In this document: positions 10,375 to 21,796 of the stretch, piece after piece | Position numbering within the stretch: position 1 is the first letter of the stretch | Layout of the letters: each line of letters starts with the position of its first letter | NCBI GenBank assembly: GCA_964036045.1 | Contig: OZ038381.1 | Location: 148,313,596 to 148,377,595 of the forward strand | DNA: 64,000 bases | Source of the DNA: Eutreptiella sp. 'Long Island Sound 2002' | Taxonomy: Eukaryota > Euglenozoa > Euglenophyceae > Eutreptiales > Eutreptiaceae | Direction of reading: 5' to 3' | The notes under the pieces: generated by a model | Databases searched by the model: none | Told to the model about the DNA's origin: nothing | What the model saw: only the letters and a program-made list of their open reading frames with translations | Program-made: the position numbers and the translations under genes

Positions 10375-10921
10375 TGTAATAGGCCGGCCTGAACAACTCG
10401 GACAGGGCTGCAGGAGCCCTAACACGATCGCGCATTCGCGTGTTGCAGGCAAAAATGCCAGAGTGGAATCAGAAGAGAGAACAAAAGAGAGAAGCTCTGT
10501 GTTACGTTATTTTGTCCTTGCTAATTTATGATTAATTCTGTGCTTGGCATTCTTTTGGTTGTTGTAGATATGTTGCATGGAGGGGTGCCAAAGTCCCCAA
10601 ACTGCCCACGCTCGTGACGCCGGCAGTGACCGCTCAGGCAAGCAAGGGACTCCGTGCTGAACAACGACAATGGAGATCAAAACTTCTCGGTTCTTTTGAA
10701 GGTGCAGGGTTTGCGTGCGGGATGTGTAGATCAGTGCATGCACAGCGCAAAGTACAAGGAGTGCAGAACAAGCAGGATCCAAGGAGTGCAGAACAGGCAA
10801 GGAAAAGTAGCAACCACTAAGGCGAACAAACGTCAAAGGTTTCGCGAGTTTGAAAAAACAAGGAGAACGGCTTTTGGACAAATCGCAAGAGTTTTGGGTT
10901 ACCTCCCCGAAATGCCTTACA
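10375..10921 (+). repeat. 5' LTR of non-autonomous element 1
   Basis: Starts TGTAATAGGCCGGCC and ends CCTTACA. It pairs with 16633-17179 at identical length. Confidence 0.82.
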
Positions 10922-11084
10922 AAACTATCAGCTAAGTACGGATGCCCTGTAGCTCTTCAACTGCAGCGCTGAGGCAGCCCCGCGAGTGCACAGTGAACCG
11001 ATCAAGCACCAGGGCAAAGCCAGCTGAGTTTGGGAACGCGTGCAAGAAAAACAGCACCAAAATTGGTACGATACCACTGCTGCG

Positions 11085-11195
11085 CTACAGCGCTGAGAGA
11101 GACCCGAAGTATCAGCGCCGCGTTGAACGCTGAGAGGGAACAGAAGTACCAGCGTTGCTATACAGCGCCGATGGAGGCTCAGAGAGACTTATGAA
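11085..11195. repeat. CAGCGCTG minisatellite, left block
   Basis: Diverged units of about 33-36 bp of the form GAAGTACCAGCGCTG..CAGCGCTGAGAGAGACC. The same unit continues at 15590-15800 on the far side of the nested LTR dimer, so one array was split by that insertion. Confidence 0.7.
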
Positions 11196-11199
11196 GTAT

Positions 11200-12087
11200 T
11201 GAAGCGTTTGGGGGGAGGGCAACCTCCAAGCCTCCCTTGGCATGCGCAACCCCAAACCCATGAAATCCAAGACGCGAACTCGAATTTGGGTATCTCCAAA
11301 GTTTTCTGGAATCCTTGCCTCGGCCATGACACAATCTGGCGTCCTGGGCAAGAAATGAAGGTATATGTAGACAATAATAAACATGTAGACAAGTGATATG
11401 TATATGTAACAATTCTATACTATAAAATAGCATAAAAAAGAAGACGAAATGAAGGCGACGGCGTCGCCGCCATCAGAAAATCTGACCGCTACGAGGCGTC
11501 GCCATCAGGATCTCCACTGAGATCCTGCCCAAACTGGGCCAAACAGTGGTTTTTGGGCGAAAAACAACGAAATATAGTGATTTTTGAGTCAAAAACACTC
11601 ATTTTGCGCGTCTCCCCCCAACGCGTCGCGTAGCCGACACGACGCGTTTCTGCGCCAATTCAAACTACATATGAAAAGGCCCACTGTTGGGCCACACCAT
11701 GGGCGCCTGGGCGATTCCTGGAATCGCCTCAGCATTTTTTGAAAAATGCGTGAACGTGCTTAACTTCGCAAAAATTGACCTTCGCGGAACGCCGCGAAAA
11801 AGGTCACGCTATAATCTTTTATTTCTAAAAACGATAAAACAATAATAAAATTGCCTAAAATCTTTAGAAATCGAGAAATAAATCCTCGATCTGGGGCTGC
11901 GTCGCACAGGCGACGACTGTCGTCGCCAGCCCAAAAAAGACGTAAAACGACGATTTCTGGGGTATTTTACAGAAATCCCACAGAAATCAGGATGCCGTAG
12001 CATCAACAGAAAAATTCCTGATCTGGCCTGGCAAAGAGCGCCACAGGCTGGGCAGCGGGTATGGGTGAAGCACCCCATACCGCTTCA
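11200..12087 (+). repeat. LTR copy 1 of the tandem element (chain of hairpins)
   Basis: Contains a succession of perfect or near-perfect stems: 11506-11527 (9 bp), 11527-11539 (5 bp), 11620-11648 (9 bp), 11678-11693 (6 bp), 11710-11728 (8-9 bp), 11732-11749 (8 bp), 11776-11106 equivalent at 11776-11806 (7+5 bp with a bulge), 11909-11927 (9 bp) and 12058-12081 (8 bp, next to the LTR end). Confidence 0.85.
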
Positions 12088-12950
12088 CCCCCCTCCTTAG
12101 AAGCCCTGCCTATATCCAAAGGAAGGCAAGGCCAAGGAGGCGCTTTGACCCCTGCAGTGCCCTGGTTTCAACTCTGATTCAGCAGGACAGTGGGGGGGGG
12201 GGGGCCTCGTGAGTAATTTACATGCCACACACATGTAAATTTTTTTTTGATCTTGAAATATATTTATAGGGCAATTGCCCCTCAGGCGACCACACTGGTC
12301 CCTGGCACTCCTTGTAGCCTGTAGTTACATGGACAGAGGCGCTGCAGGTCCTTCCGCCCTGACTGATGGCGCTTAGGCGCACATATTGGCCCTTTTTCTC
12401 CATGGGCATGGAACATAATAATTCAATAAATTGCGAAAAAATTATTTAGGGTCAAACCCAAGGCAACGACTTCCTCGCGCCTGAATTTAGGGCCATTTCC
12501 TGCCCAAGGCAACCCGTGCCAGTTTAGGGTCGATTCCCAACCCAGGGCGACGAATTAACGCGCCTAATTTGGGGGATTTAGGGTCATTTCCTACCCAAGG
12601 CGCCCGACACCTATTTGGGGTGGGACCACCGGAGGGTCAACCAACCCAAGGCGACGAATTAACGCGTGCGCTTGTGCGGTTCGGTACTTGGCGTCGTCGT
12701 CGCTGTGGTCGTCGCCCAGTGGCGGCGGGCTGGACTTGGGGGCTCCATAGGGTCCATGGGGAAGCCATGGTCTTATCCATCGTCGGAGTCAAGGAATTCC
12801 TCCTTCATCATGTTGATGCCCTGGACCCTAGCTCCTGCAGTTTCCCAGCGAACAGCGATCAGCGATCCGCGTACTCCTGCAGTCTGGGCGTCGTCGCCGT
12901 CCGCAGGCCGTCACACGCCCTTGGTGGCCTTGGCGTCGGCAGAAAACTTT
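12088..12950 (+). other. Internal segment 1 of the tandem LTR element, non-coding
   Basis: 863 bp, repeated as 13839-14702. The only sizeable open frames (about 12569-13147 and the matching 14321-14899) run from the internal segment into the LTR, show no domain and recur only because the DNA is duplicated. No clear tRNA-complementary primer site (a TGG start) follows the LTR. Confidence 0.6.
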
Positions 12951-13838
12951 TGAAGCGTTTGGGGGGAGGGCAACCTCCAAGCCTCCCTTGGCATGCGCAA
13001 CCCCAAACCCATGAAATCCAAGACGCGAACTCGAATTTGGGTATCTCCAAAGTTTTCTGGAATCCTGCCCTCGGCCATGACACAATCTGGCGTCCTGGGC
13101 AAGAAATGAAGGTATATGTAGACAATAATAAACATGTAGACAAGTGATATGTATATGTAACAATTCTATACTATAAAATAGCATAAAAAAGAAGACGAAA
13201 TGAAGGCGACGGCGTCGCCGCTATCGAAAAATCTGACGGCTACGAGGCGTCGCCATCAGGATCTCCACTGAGATCCTGCCCAAACTGGGCCAAACAGTGG
13301 TTTTTGGGCAAAAAACAACGAAATATAGTGATTTTTGAGTCAAAAACACTCATTTTGCGCGTCTCCCCCCAACGCGTCGCGTAGCCGACACGACGCGTTT
13401 CTGCGCCAATTCAAACTACATATGAAAAGGCCCACTGTTGGGCCACACCATGGGCGCCTGGGCGATTCCTGGAATCGCCTCAGCATTTTTTGAAGAATGC
13501 GTGAACGTGCTTAACTTCGCAAAAATTGACCTTCGCGGAACGCCGCGAAAAAGGTCACGCTATAATCTTTTATTTCTAAAAACGATAAAACAATAATAAA
13601 ATTGCCTAAAATCTTTAGAAATCGAGAAATGAATCCTCGATCTGGGGCTGCGTTGCGCAGGCGACGACTGTCGTCGCCAGCCCAAAAAAGACGTAAAACG
13701 ACGATTTCTGGGGTATTTTACAGAAATCCCACAGAAATCAGGATGCCGTAGCATCAACAGGAAAATTCCTGATCTGGCCTGGCGAAGAGCGCCACAGGCT
13801 GGGCAGCGGGTATGGGTGAAGCACCCCATACCGCTTCA
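12951..13838 (+). repeat. LTR copy 2 of the tandem element
   Basis: 888 bp, starting TGAAGCG and ending CGCTTCA. It differs from copies 1 and 3 by a few substitutions, and the hairpin stems are conserved. Confidence 0.85.
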
Positions 13839-14702
13839 CCCCCCTCCTTAGAAGCCCTGCCTATATCCAAAGGAAGGCAAGGCCAAGGAGGCGCTCTGAC
13901 CCCTGCAGTGCCCTGGTTTCAACTCTGATTCAGCAGGACAGTGGGGGGGGGGGGGGCTTCATGAGTAATTTACATGCCACACACATGTAAATTTTTTTTT
14001 GATCTTGAAATATATTTATAGGGCAATTGCCCCTCAGGCGACCACACTGGTCCCTGGCACTCCTTGTAGCCTGTAGTTACATGAACAGAGGCGCTGCAGG
14101 TCCTTCCGCCCTGACTGATGGCGCTTAGGCGCACATATTGGCCCTTTTTCTCCATGGGCATGGAACATAATAATTCAATAAATTGCGAAAAAATTATTTA
14201 GGGTCAAACCCAAGGCAACGACTTCCTCGCGCCTGAATTTAGGGCCATTTCCTGCCCAAGGCAACCCGTGCCAGTTTAGGGTCGATTCCCAACCCAGGGC
14301 GACGAATTAACGCGCCTAATTTGGGGGATTTAGGGTCATTTCCTACCCAAGGCGCCCGACACCTATTTGGGGTGGGACCACCGGAGGGTCAACCAACCCA
14401 AGGCGACGAATTAACGCGCCCGCTTGTGCGGTTCGGTACTTGGCGTCGTCGTCGCTGTGGTCGTCGCCCAGTGGCGGCGGGCTGGACTTGGGGGCTCCAT
14501 AGGGTCCATGGGGAAGCCATGGTCTTATCCATCGTCGGAGTCAAGGAATTCCTCCTTCATCATGTTGATGCCCTGGACCTTAGCTCCTGCAGTTTCCCAG
14601 CGAACAGCGATCAGCGATCCGCGTACTCCTGCAGTCTGGGCGTCGTCGCCGTCCGCAGGCCGTCACACGCCCTTGGTGGCCTTGGCGTCGGCAGAAAACT
14701 TT
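13839..14702 (+). other. Internal segment 2 of the tandem LTR element, non-coding
   Basis: Second copy of 12088-12950, with a slightly different poly-G length and a few substitutions. Confidence 0.6.
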
Positions 14703-15589
14703 TGAAGCGTTTGGGGGGAGGGCAACCTCCAAGCCTCCCTTGGCATGCGCAACCCCAAACCCATGAAATCCAAGACGCGAACTCGAATTTGGGTATCTCC
14801 AAAGTTTTCTGGAATCCTGCCCTCGGCCATGACACAATCTGGCGTCCTGGGCAAGAAATGAAGGTATATGTAGACAATAATAAACATGTAGACAAGTGAT
14901 ATGTATATGTAACAATTCTATACTATAAAATAGCATAAAAAAGAAGACGAAATGAAGGCGACGGCGTCGCCGCCATCGAAAAATCTGACGGCTACGAGGC
15001 GTCGCCATCAGGATCTCCACTGAGATCCTGCCCAAACTGGGCCAAACAGTGGTTTTTGGGCGAAAAACAACGAAATATAGTGATTTTTGAGTCAAAGACA
15101 CTCATTTTGCGCGTCTCCCCCCAACGAGTCGCGTAGCCGACACGACGCGTTTCTGCGCCAATTCAAACTACATATGAAAAGGCCCACTGTTGGGCCACAC
15201 CATGGGCGCCTGGGCGATTCCTGGAATCGCCTCAGCATTTTTTGAAAAATGCCTGAACGTGCTTAACTTCGCAAAAATTGACCTTCGCGGAACGCCGCGA
15301 AAAAGGTCACGCTATAATCTTTTATTTCTAAAAACGATAAAACAATAATAAAATTGCCTAAAATCTTTAGAAATCGAGAAATAAATCCTCGATCTGGGGC
15401 TGCGTCGCGCAGGCGACGACTGTCGTCGCCAGCCCAAAAAAGACGTAAAACGAGGTTTCTGGGGTATTTTACAGAAATCCCACAGAAATCAGGATGCCGT
15501 AGCATCAACAGGAAAATTCCTGATCTGGCCTGGCGAAGAGCGCCACAGGCTGGGCAGCAGGTATGGGTGAAGCACCCCATACCGCTTCA
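14703..15589 (+). repeat. LTR copy 3 of the tandem element
   Basis: 887 bp with the same termini. It ends precisely at the second GTAT target duplication, after which the CAGCGCTG minisatellite resumes. Confidence 0.85.
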
Positions 15590-15800
15590 GTATCAGCGCT
15601 GCGCTACAGCGCCGATGGAAGCACAGGGAGACTCGCATAGTACTAGCGCTGCGCTACAGCGCTGAGAGGGAACCGAAGTACCAGCGCTGCGCTACAGCGC
15701 TGAGAGAGACCCGAAGTACCAGCGGCGCTACAACGCTGAGAGAGACCTGAAGTACCAGCGCTGCGCTACAGCGCTGAGAGAGGACTGAAGTACCAGCGCT
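15590..15800. repeat. CAGCGCTG minisatellite, right block
   Basis: At least five units, each with CAGCGCTGCGCTACAGCGCTG or a variant and GAGAGAGACC spacers. Each unit is internally self-complementary. Confidence 0.75.
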
Positions 15801-16107
15801 GATGAATGCGTGGACCGTAGCAGTGCTTTATGGACGAAGGCTGACCGGGAGAGGAGGCCAGGCTCGTGAGCAAAGCGCAGCGCCAGCGTTCCGGCGAATA
15901 CCGCCTCGAGGCTTGTCTACGCCGTGTGCAGGGGCAAGGGTAGCGACACAGCAGCCGGATAGATGCGGCTCGGATGAGCAGATGACCACCTCCTCTTTCG
16001 GCGAGATTACGCGTTCTAAATGAGGCAGATGACAAAATGAGTTTGTCACTGAGGCGCTGAGAGCCTCGGTGACGTTTGTTTTTGCTATATATGCATCGAG
16101 TATACAT

Positions 16108-16187
16108 GCACCTTTGCCCTGGTTTGTCTTGGTGGAGCCTTTTTTTTGTTGTATAGTAAAGGCACCAGGACAACAGGGCAAAGGTGC
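16108..16187. other. 80-nt long hairpin
   Basis: The arms GCACCTTTGCCCTG... (16108 on) and ...CAGGGCAAAGGTGC (ending 16187) form a stem of roughly 30 bp with small mismatches and a T-rich loop. It lies in the internal part of non-autonomous element 1. A structured RNA, a small foldback or a miRNA-like precursor are all possible. Confidence 0.6.
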
Positions 16188-16632
16188 TACGAACGGCGGG
16201 GTGTGAGACTGCTGCGCGGGTGGTAAGCTGCAGTGTGTGTGTGTGATTGGCTAGCTGAGGCCCCACCCACTGGCGGGCGAGTGCATGGCTGGTGGAGTGC
16301 TGTGTGTGGTTGTGGGTACGCGTAAGGGTCAGCCTCTACGACAGGGGTGGTGGGGGAAGTGGTCCAGGTAGGACGTATGCAAGGGGCGTGGTCGAGCAAG
16401 AGTAGCTCCCTTCTAGCCCAAATAAGTATCCCCCAGAAGCCGGACGCCTTTGGTGCCCAGGCCAGCAAAGACTCCACCATCAGGACTGCAGCTCTGCAAG
16501 CAAGCATGCAGCCGCAGCCCGCCCCCACACCCCAAGTTATGCCTTTTGTTGGTTTTGTTGCCCAGGCCAGCCATTGGTTTTAGCTACATATATCAGACTC
16601 TCCACGCTCCGTATAGTGACTTTGGAGGGGAG

Positions 16633-17179
16633 TGTTATAGGCCGGCCTGGGCAACTAGGACAGGGCTGCAGGAGCCCTAACGCGATCGCGCATTCGCGTG
16701 TTGCAGGCAAAAATGCCAGAGTGGAATCAGAAGAGAGAAAGAAAGAGATAAGCTCTGTGTTACGTTATTTTGTGGTTGCTCATTTATGATCAATTCTGTG
16801 CTTGGCATTATTTTGGTTGTTGTAGATATGTTGCATGGAGGGGTGCCAAAGTCCCCAAACTGCCCACGCTCATGACGCCGGCAGTGACCGCTCAGGCAAG
16901 CAAGGGACTCCGTGCTGAACAACGACAATGAAGATTTAAACTGCTTGGTACTTATGAAGGTGCAGTGTTTGCGTGCGGGGTGTGTAGATCAGTGCAAGCA
17001 CAGCGCAAAGTACAAGGAGTGCAGAACAAGCAGGATCCAAGGAGTGCAGAACAAGAAAGGAAAAGTAGCAACCACTAAGGGGAACGAACGTCAAAGGTTT
17101 TGAGAGTTTGAATAAACAAGGAGAACGGGTGTTGGAGAAATTGCAAGAGTTTTGGGTTACCTCCGCTGAATGCCTTACA
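16633..17179 (+). repeat. 3' LTR of non-autonomous element 1
   Basis: Starts TGTTATAGGCCGGCC and ends CCTTACA. It is preceded by a purine tract and followed by the probable target duplication CTTGC. Confidence 0.82.
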
Positions 17180-17790
17180 CTTGCACATTGCGGCAATTTT
17201 ACTGGAGTCAACCATGCCCATCACTGTGCGCCCTGTGATCTGCAGATCTATGCGCTTGTAATAAGCCTGACAGAGAACAAGGGAAAGCCACAGCTCCAAC
17301 CTGAACGTGGTAGTGAGGCTAGTGATAAGATTCTTGAAGTGCTTCATTAAGCCAGTGGCCTGCCTCCATGGGACTTGCTTAGCACTCAGGACCACAGTGT
17401 TCTCATCCATTCATTGACCTTGGTGATTCAACTCATAAGCAAACCAAAAGTTATAAAGCCTGGCACTCTTTCATCACTACATTTCCGCACCTCACGACAT
17501 TTCAGTTTCTGACGACCTCTCAAATTGCTTCCCTTCCCTACACTCCATCCGTACCGACCTGTCCCTGTGATCTCCAGAGCATTGTACTGCATGGGACAGG
17601 GGCCAGGGCATTTGCTGCCGACTCTTCTCCGCCCTAGGGCTTCACTGTTTGAAGTCACAGACGAGGTGTAGCAGACTGTACCCACAGAAGGTACACTCTC
17701 AGGCTAAATCTTGGTCGGCCACGATTGTCCATACCAAGGCTAGCATCCAAACCCAGCAAATCAAGGCCTTGGCGTCAGAACATCACTCCG
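17180..17790 (-). pseudogene. Upstream half of the split minus-strand pseudogene
   Basis: Two minus-strand frames look protein-like: about 17685-17430 (CPGPCPMQYNALEITGTGRY, then a Lys/Arg-rich stretch) and 17410-17180 (SAKQVPWRQATGLMKHF, RLELWLSLVLCQAYYKRID, RTVMGMVDSSKIAAMC). They are offset in phase by an intron or a frameshift. The second ends exactly at the LTR boundary and continues at 10374. No known family is recognised. Confidence 0.45.
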
Positions 17791-18189
17791 AAGGGCAATC
17801 CGCCAGGAGATTGTAGGGGTGCTTGCCCTTGGTGCACAGGCTTCTGCGTACAAGTTAAAGCCATCGTTGGACCGTCCTTCTGAGTGAGAGGAGGTGCAGG
17901 TCCGGGAGTGGAACCCCATGTCCCATTCTCCAAGGCAGTGTCCCGTACTTACTCACCCGTACTTGTCCAATGTCCATAAATGTATCAGCCCGCTCATAAG
18001 CACCAAATCACATATAGCATTGGGAAAACTCTCGAAGCAGCTTCAGGGCGAATGTACAAAACTGATCATAAACTTCGCAGACCTCGGTACGAAAGGCGTG
18101 CAGGCATTTCAAGGAGGACACTGTCACGAAAGGCACATTCATAGCATCCACTAAGGCCCTTCTCAGGGAGGGATTCTTACTTCTCATGA

Positions 18190-18690
18190 ATGAAGAATTG
18201 ATTTTCACGACGGGGCATTCATAGATATCGAAGGCATTCCCAACAATGAAAGTTGATAGCAATCCCCGAGGTCCCGTCCGGTGACAGGAAGCGCTGATAG
18301 TGCAAGAGAGCTTTTCTCACATTTTTGATAGCAATCCATGAAAGGTTTTGCTGACCAGAAGAATTCAATTGCAATCCAAGAACGCTTCTGTGCAACAAAA
18401 GAATTGGATAACGGTCCCCGAAAGCTCTTACCAACAAAGGGAATTCGATAGCGGTCCCGGAACGCTTTTGCCAACGGAGGTAATTTCATACTACTCGACG
18501 GAGTTTCATCTTGACGATGTCATTCATAGGCATCCCTCACGAAGAGAACAAAGGCAAAACGTTGACGGCGCCTCACGTAGCTGTTTCTAACGAAGAGAAA
18601 TATTGATGGCTATCCATGGAGGCTTCTTCTTCCCCAAAGAAACCTTGATAGCAATCCATGGAGCCCGACGGTAGTGGGACCAAATGTGAA
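18190..18690. repeat. Diverged minisatellite, unit about 50-60 bp
   Basis: A motif of the form TTGATAGCAATCCATGAAAG followed by a variant of CTTTTGCCAACAAAG recurs about six to eight times with heavy substitution. No coding sense was found. Confidence 0.5.
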
Positions 18691-20770
18691 GGCAACCATC
18701 AAAACAAGCAAACCGATTGGGTAGTCTCCGTGCATGGGGATATTCAAATACGTGGGTAAGACTAGCGACTAGTAGCTATTACTAAACTATGGTAGGCAAG
18801 TGGACGGTGGTCTTAATGTGGGCACATAAATGTGGCACACGGCCGTAATGTACAATATGCAACGGGCTGAAGAAACCTCATCTTCAAAAAGACGGAACCT
18901 TGTTGTGAAAATTTCGTTCACTCTCCAACATTTAGGAGTGTCCGTGGTGCTACTTTGATGTAAAACTTTAGTGCCTTTGCACCTCATTTGAGGGGCCGGC
19001 GTAGGGGAGGCATACCTCACTCTTTGAAAACAAAGGACTTTGCTATGCGTGCCTCTGCTACCTGAAAGAAAAACACCACGTGGCTCTGTTTTCAGGGTGT
19101 TGTTTCGTGCTAAAAATTGCGAAAAGATTCACAAAGACTTTCAAGTTTCAAAGCTTTAGCTAAGCAAAGGCGTGAAGCATAGGGTCAATGGATCACATAA
19201 ATGCCAAACCAATGTTGTGTGTGAGATTAGTAGCCCGTTGTTCAAGATCGTAGCTTGCACAAGATACTATGTACATCTCATGTGGCACAAGCCTATTCCT
19301 ACTTGTCTCACAGAAGGTTCACATTGTACCTTCAACACTCAAACTACTCCTTCCTAGTCCTAATCCCCATGCTCCTTAACACCTCGTGGCTGCAAAGAGA
19401 GAGGTAGTATGTGGTGTGATAAACTACACTGATGTATGCAAATGTGATATGCACTGAGATACATGATACGCATAACTACACGGAAGACGGCGAGTATGTA
19501 CAGACAGATGCGAGACGTCCTTTTAATCTGGCGACAGAAACAATGACAATCCTTCTCATTACATCAGCTCTAGAACAAATCCGTCAGAACTATTTACGGG
19601 AATACGATGAATTGTCTCTTCATGAAGGCTTTTCATGAAAAAGGACAACACACGTCAATTCTGCCAGATGGCCGTCTTCAGCCAGGCGATGTGCATTACG
19701 CAGTCCTCCTCACAGAGCTCTCGGTAAACTACAATGGGAAAGCACTCAGTATCTGGAGTAGGCGCACCCTTAGGGAAAATCTGTTTTTTTGTACTCAGCG
19801 TGTGAATTCCAAGATTAGGCACATGCATCGGGAGCACAGCGCCCACTCTAACCCCAGATGCGCGCTGCGTGCTTCATTCATGCATACCTGTGATTCTTGG
19901 TTTTACTTGTGAAGAGCGAGAAAGATGAACACCGTTACCCCCAACAAACGCAGCACTGACAAACGTATCGTTTTAAGGAAACAAACAACACGAACAAAAT
20001 GCATCCGTGTGTCATGACAGTAACATACCTGAGAGGCGGGTTGTCCACCTGCTCTGTTGTTTGGCTACTTGTTTCTTTCTTTTTCCTAACGTTTATGAAA
20101 TGTTTTATGCAAGTGTGCAAAAATTTCTCTGAAAGGCTTTAACAACCACGGCTCATACAGACTTTTCCTTGAGCCATTTAAGCTTCCGCGCCTCTTTTTG
20201 TGGGGTGCTGGTCAATTGGGCTTGTCTGCGACTGCTAGTTTTAGATAAAAGATGACGATTTCTAACGTCCTTTCGTCAACTTTTAGCGATTTGGCTTTTT
20301 AAATCGCTACCCTTTTCGCTAAACCACAAGATTCAAACCCTGTTGGTTGCATTTTCTATTTTTTTCAGCTCCTGGAGGTTTGTGCCCTGCATGGGGAGTA
20401 TTGCTCCGCCCTGGCCCCTAGTCAGGATGTTTATTAAAACGCTGTTTATACAGCGATGGCCGTCCGCATTACAGCGTTCGACTGTACCTTAGTGGGTAAG
20501 CATGTACACTATAGAGGAGAAGGTCCTGTGTCCAAACGCCACTTCACGCAAAATTTTAGCCAAAAAATTGCGCCTTTTGAGGAATGCTCCTTCAAAGGAA
20601 CATCAGACACGGTACCTTACACTGTTTTTCGAGGGTACCTACAATGTGATAAGCTTCTATGAAGTGATGAGAATGTCATATCCTGGTTTGAGGCATTTTC
20701 TGAGGTGATTTCAGGGTAATTTGAGACTTTTCTGCTTGGTTCCACTAGCTTGATCAACTAGTACTCTAGG
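18691..20770. other. Unassigned A/T-richer region
   Basis: No gene, RNA or mobile-element domain was recognised. Small open frames are scattered on both strands without family features. Confidence 0.4.
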
Positions 20771-21500
20771 GGGGAGTAAGCAAAAGTCACTGCCATGTCT
20801 TTCTTGGGGTACTTGATCCAGGCCAAGCCCCCCCTAAACCTTGGGAAGTTATGAGGAATATCACTTAACTAACACTCATTTCAATCACTCTTCTTGAGGT
20901 TTTTGGTGTTTTTTTCAAAGTAACTAGGGTTATAACCCTAGCTCCCCCTGAAGTTCACCCCTACCACTCACGTGAGCGGAGCTATCTCCCTTCTTGGACG
21001 TAATGCCAAAAACAAATAGGCACTTCATGCCTTTGGCCTTGTTGGTTAAGCCTAGTGGTATCCCACCTCAGGACCCCTATACTCAATTGTTTGACCTACT
21101 TATTGTGGGCCTTCGTTGTAACTGATTCTGAATTCAGTTGCTTGGCCATGCTGGCGAAGCCATATCCTGTGCCTCGCCCAACCTACATGCCCCAGATTCC
21201 TACCCTGCACCATTGCATGTCAAGAGGTGCACATGAGGTGCTTGGGACTGTTTTTGAGGCCAGACGTATGTCAGTTTACCATATTAAAATCATTTGTCTT
21301 GTTCATTTGTGATTGAATCTTTGTACTTAATCTTGCATTGTCTATCTGCAGCCCTTCTGTAATGCATCTGATTTCAAAACTATTCATTGATTCCATCCAT
21401 ATCCTGTTCATGCTCTACTTGCTGCCGTGGTCCTGTTTTCCAACTCCAAAACCTGCACAATTTGATCAAAACTTTTAGCGCACTAATTAAGGATATTCTT
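20771..21500. other. Unassigned region with an LTR-start-like junction
   Basis: At 20771-20784 a purine tract and the bases AGGGGGGAGTAAG repeat the junction found at the 3' LTR of the large outer element (61069-61082). A perfect 18-bp palindrome CTAGGGTTATAACCCTAG lies at 20924-20941, and a GCCTAGTGGTATCCC motif near 21050 resembles the tRNA-like part of that LTR. The remainder does not align convincingly. Confidence 0.3.
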
Positions 21501-21796
21501 TCCGGTAGCAGAAGCATCCCTTGAGTTCCTTTCCAACCGACCCTGAACAAACTGAGCAATACACAAGCCAATACCGGCTGAAGAACATGTCAATCCCATC
21601 ATTGGCAATATCATCAAGAACATACCCAATCAAGAATGTACAGCTGGGCAGTGGGCTCAACTTCACTGAGCACAGACTCACGGTCACATCTGGGTCTCAA
21701 AAAGATCCAGTACATCACAGAAGGGCAGACAAAGAAGCGCCCAGAGAACTTGAAGTGGTGGCGCCCAAACCTGAACCTGTAGCGCCAGAAATACCG

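Larger units (their letters stand above)
11200..15589 (+). mobile_element. Non-autonomous LTR element 2 as a tandem dimer (LTR-int-LTR-int-LTR)
   Basis: Three copies of an 887-888-bp LTR (11200-12087, 12951-13838, 14703-15589) alternate with two near-identical internal segments of 863-864 bp. Every LTR begins TGAAGCG and ends with its inverse CGCTTCA. The 4-base duplication GTAT flanks the whole array (11196-11199 and 15590-15593), so the dimer sits in one target site. No protein domain is present. The internal segment has a poly-G run, a hairpin around ATTTACATG/CATGTAAAT, and short direct repeats of the TTTAGGGTC...CCCAAGGCGACG type. Recombination between LTRs of a monomer, or integration of a dimeric DNA, could produce it. 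Confidence 0.85.
10375..17179 (+). mobile_element. Non-autonomous LTR element 1 (547-bp LTRs), host of a nested element
   Basis: The sequences 10375-10921 and 16633-17179 are both 547 bp, start TG, end CA (CCTTACA) and are near-identical. A purine tract GGAGGGGAG (16624-16632) abuts the right copy as a 3' polypurine tract would. The flanking 5-mers are CTTGA (10370-10374) and CTTGC (17180-17184), a target duplication with one change. Deleting the element joins two halves of a minus-strand reading frame. Without the nested 11200-15589 insertion its internal part is only about 1.3 kb with no pol domains, so it must have been mobilised in trans. Confidence 0.8.

Noticed and set aside
12569-13147. 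192-residue open frame in the tandem element, repeated at 14321-14899
   Set aside because: It crosses the internal-LTR boundary and duplicates with the repeat; no domain or coding signature.
15797-15845. CTGATGA followed downstream by CGAAG, resembling a hammerhead ribozyme core
   Set aside because: The second core element is not GAAA, and the segment between does not form a proper stem II.
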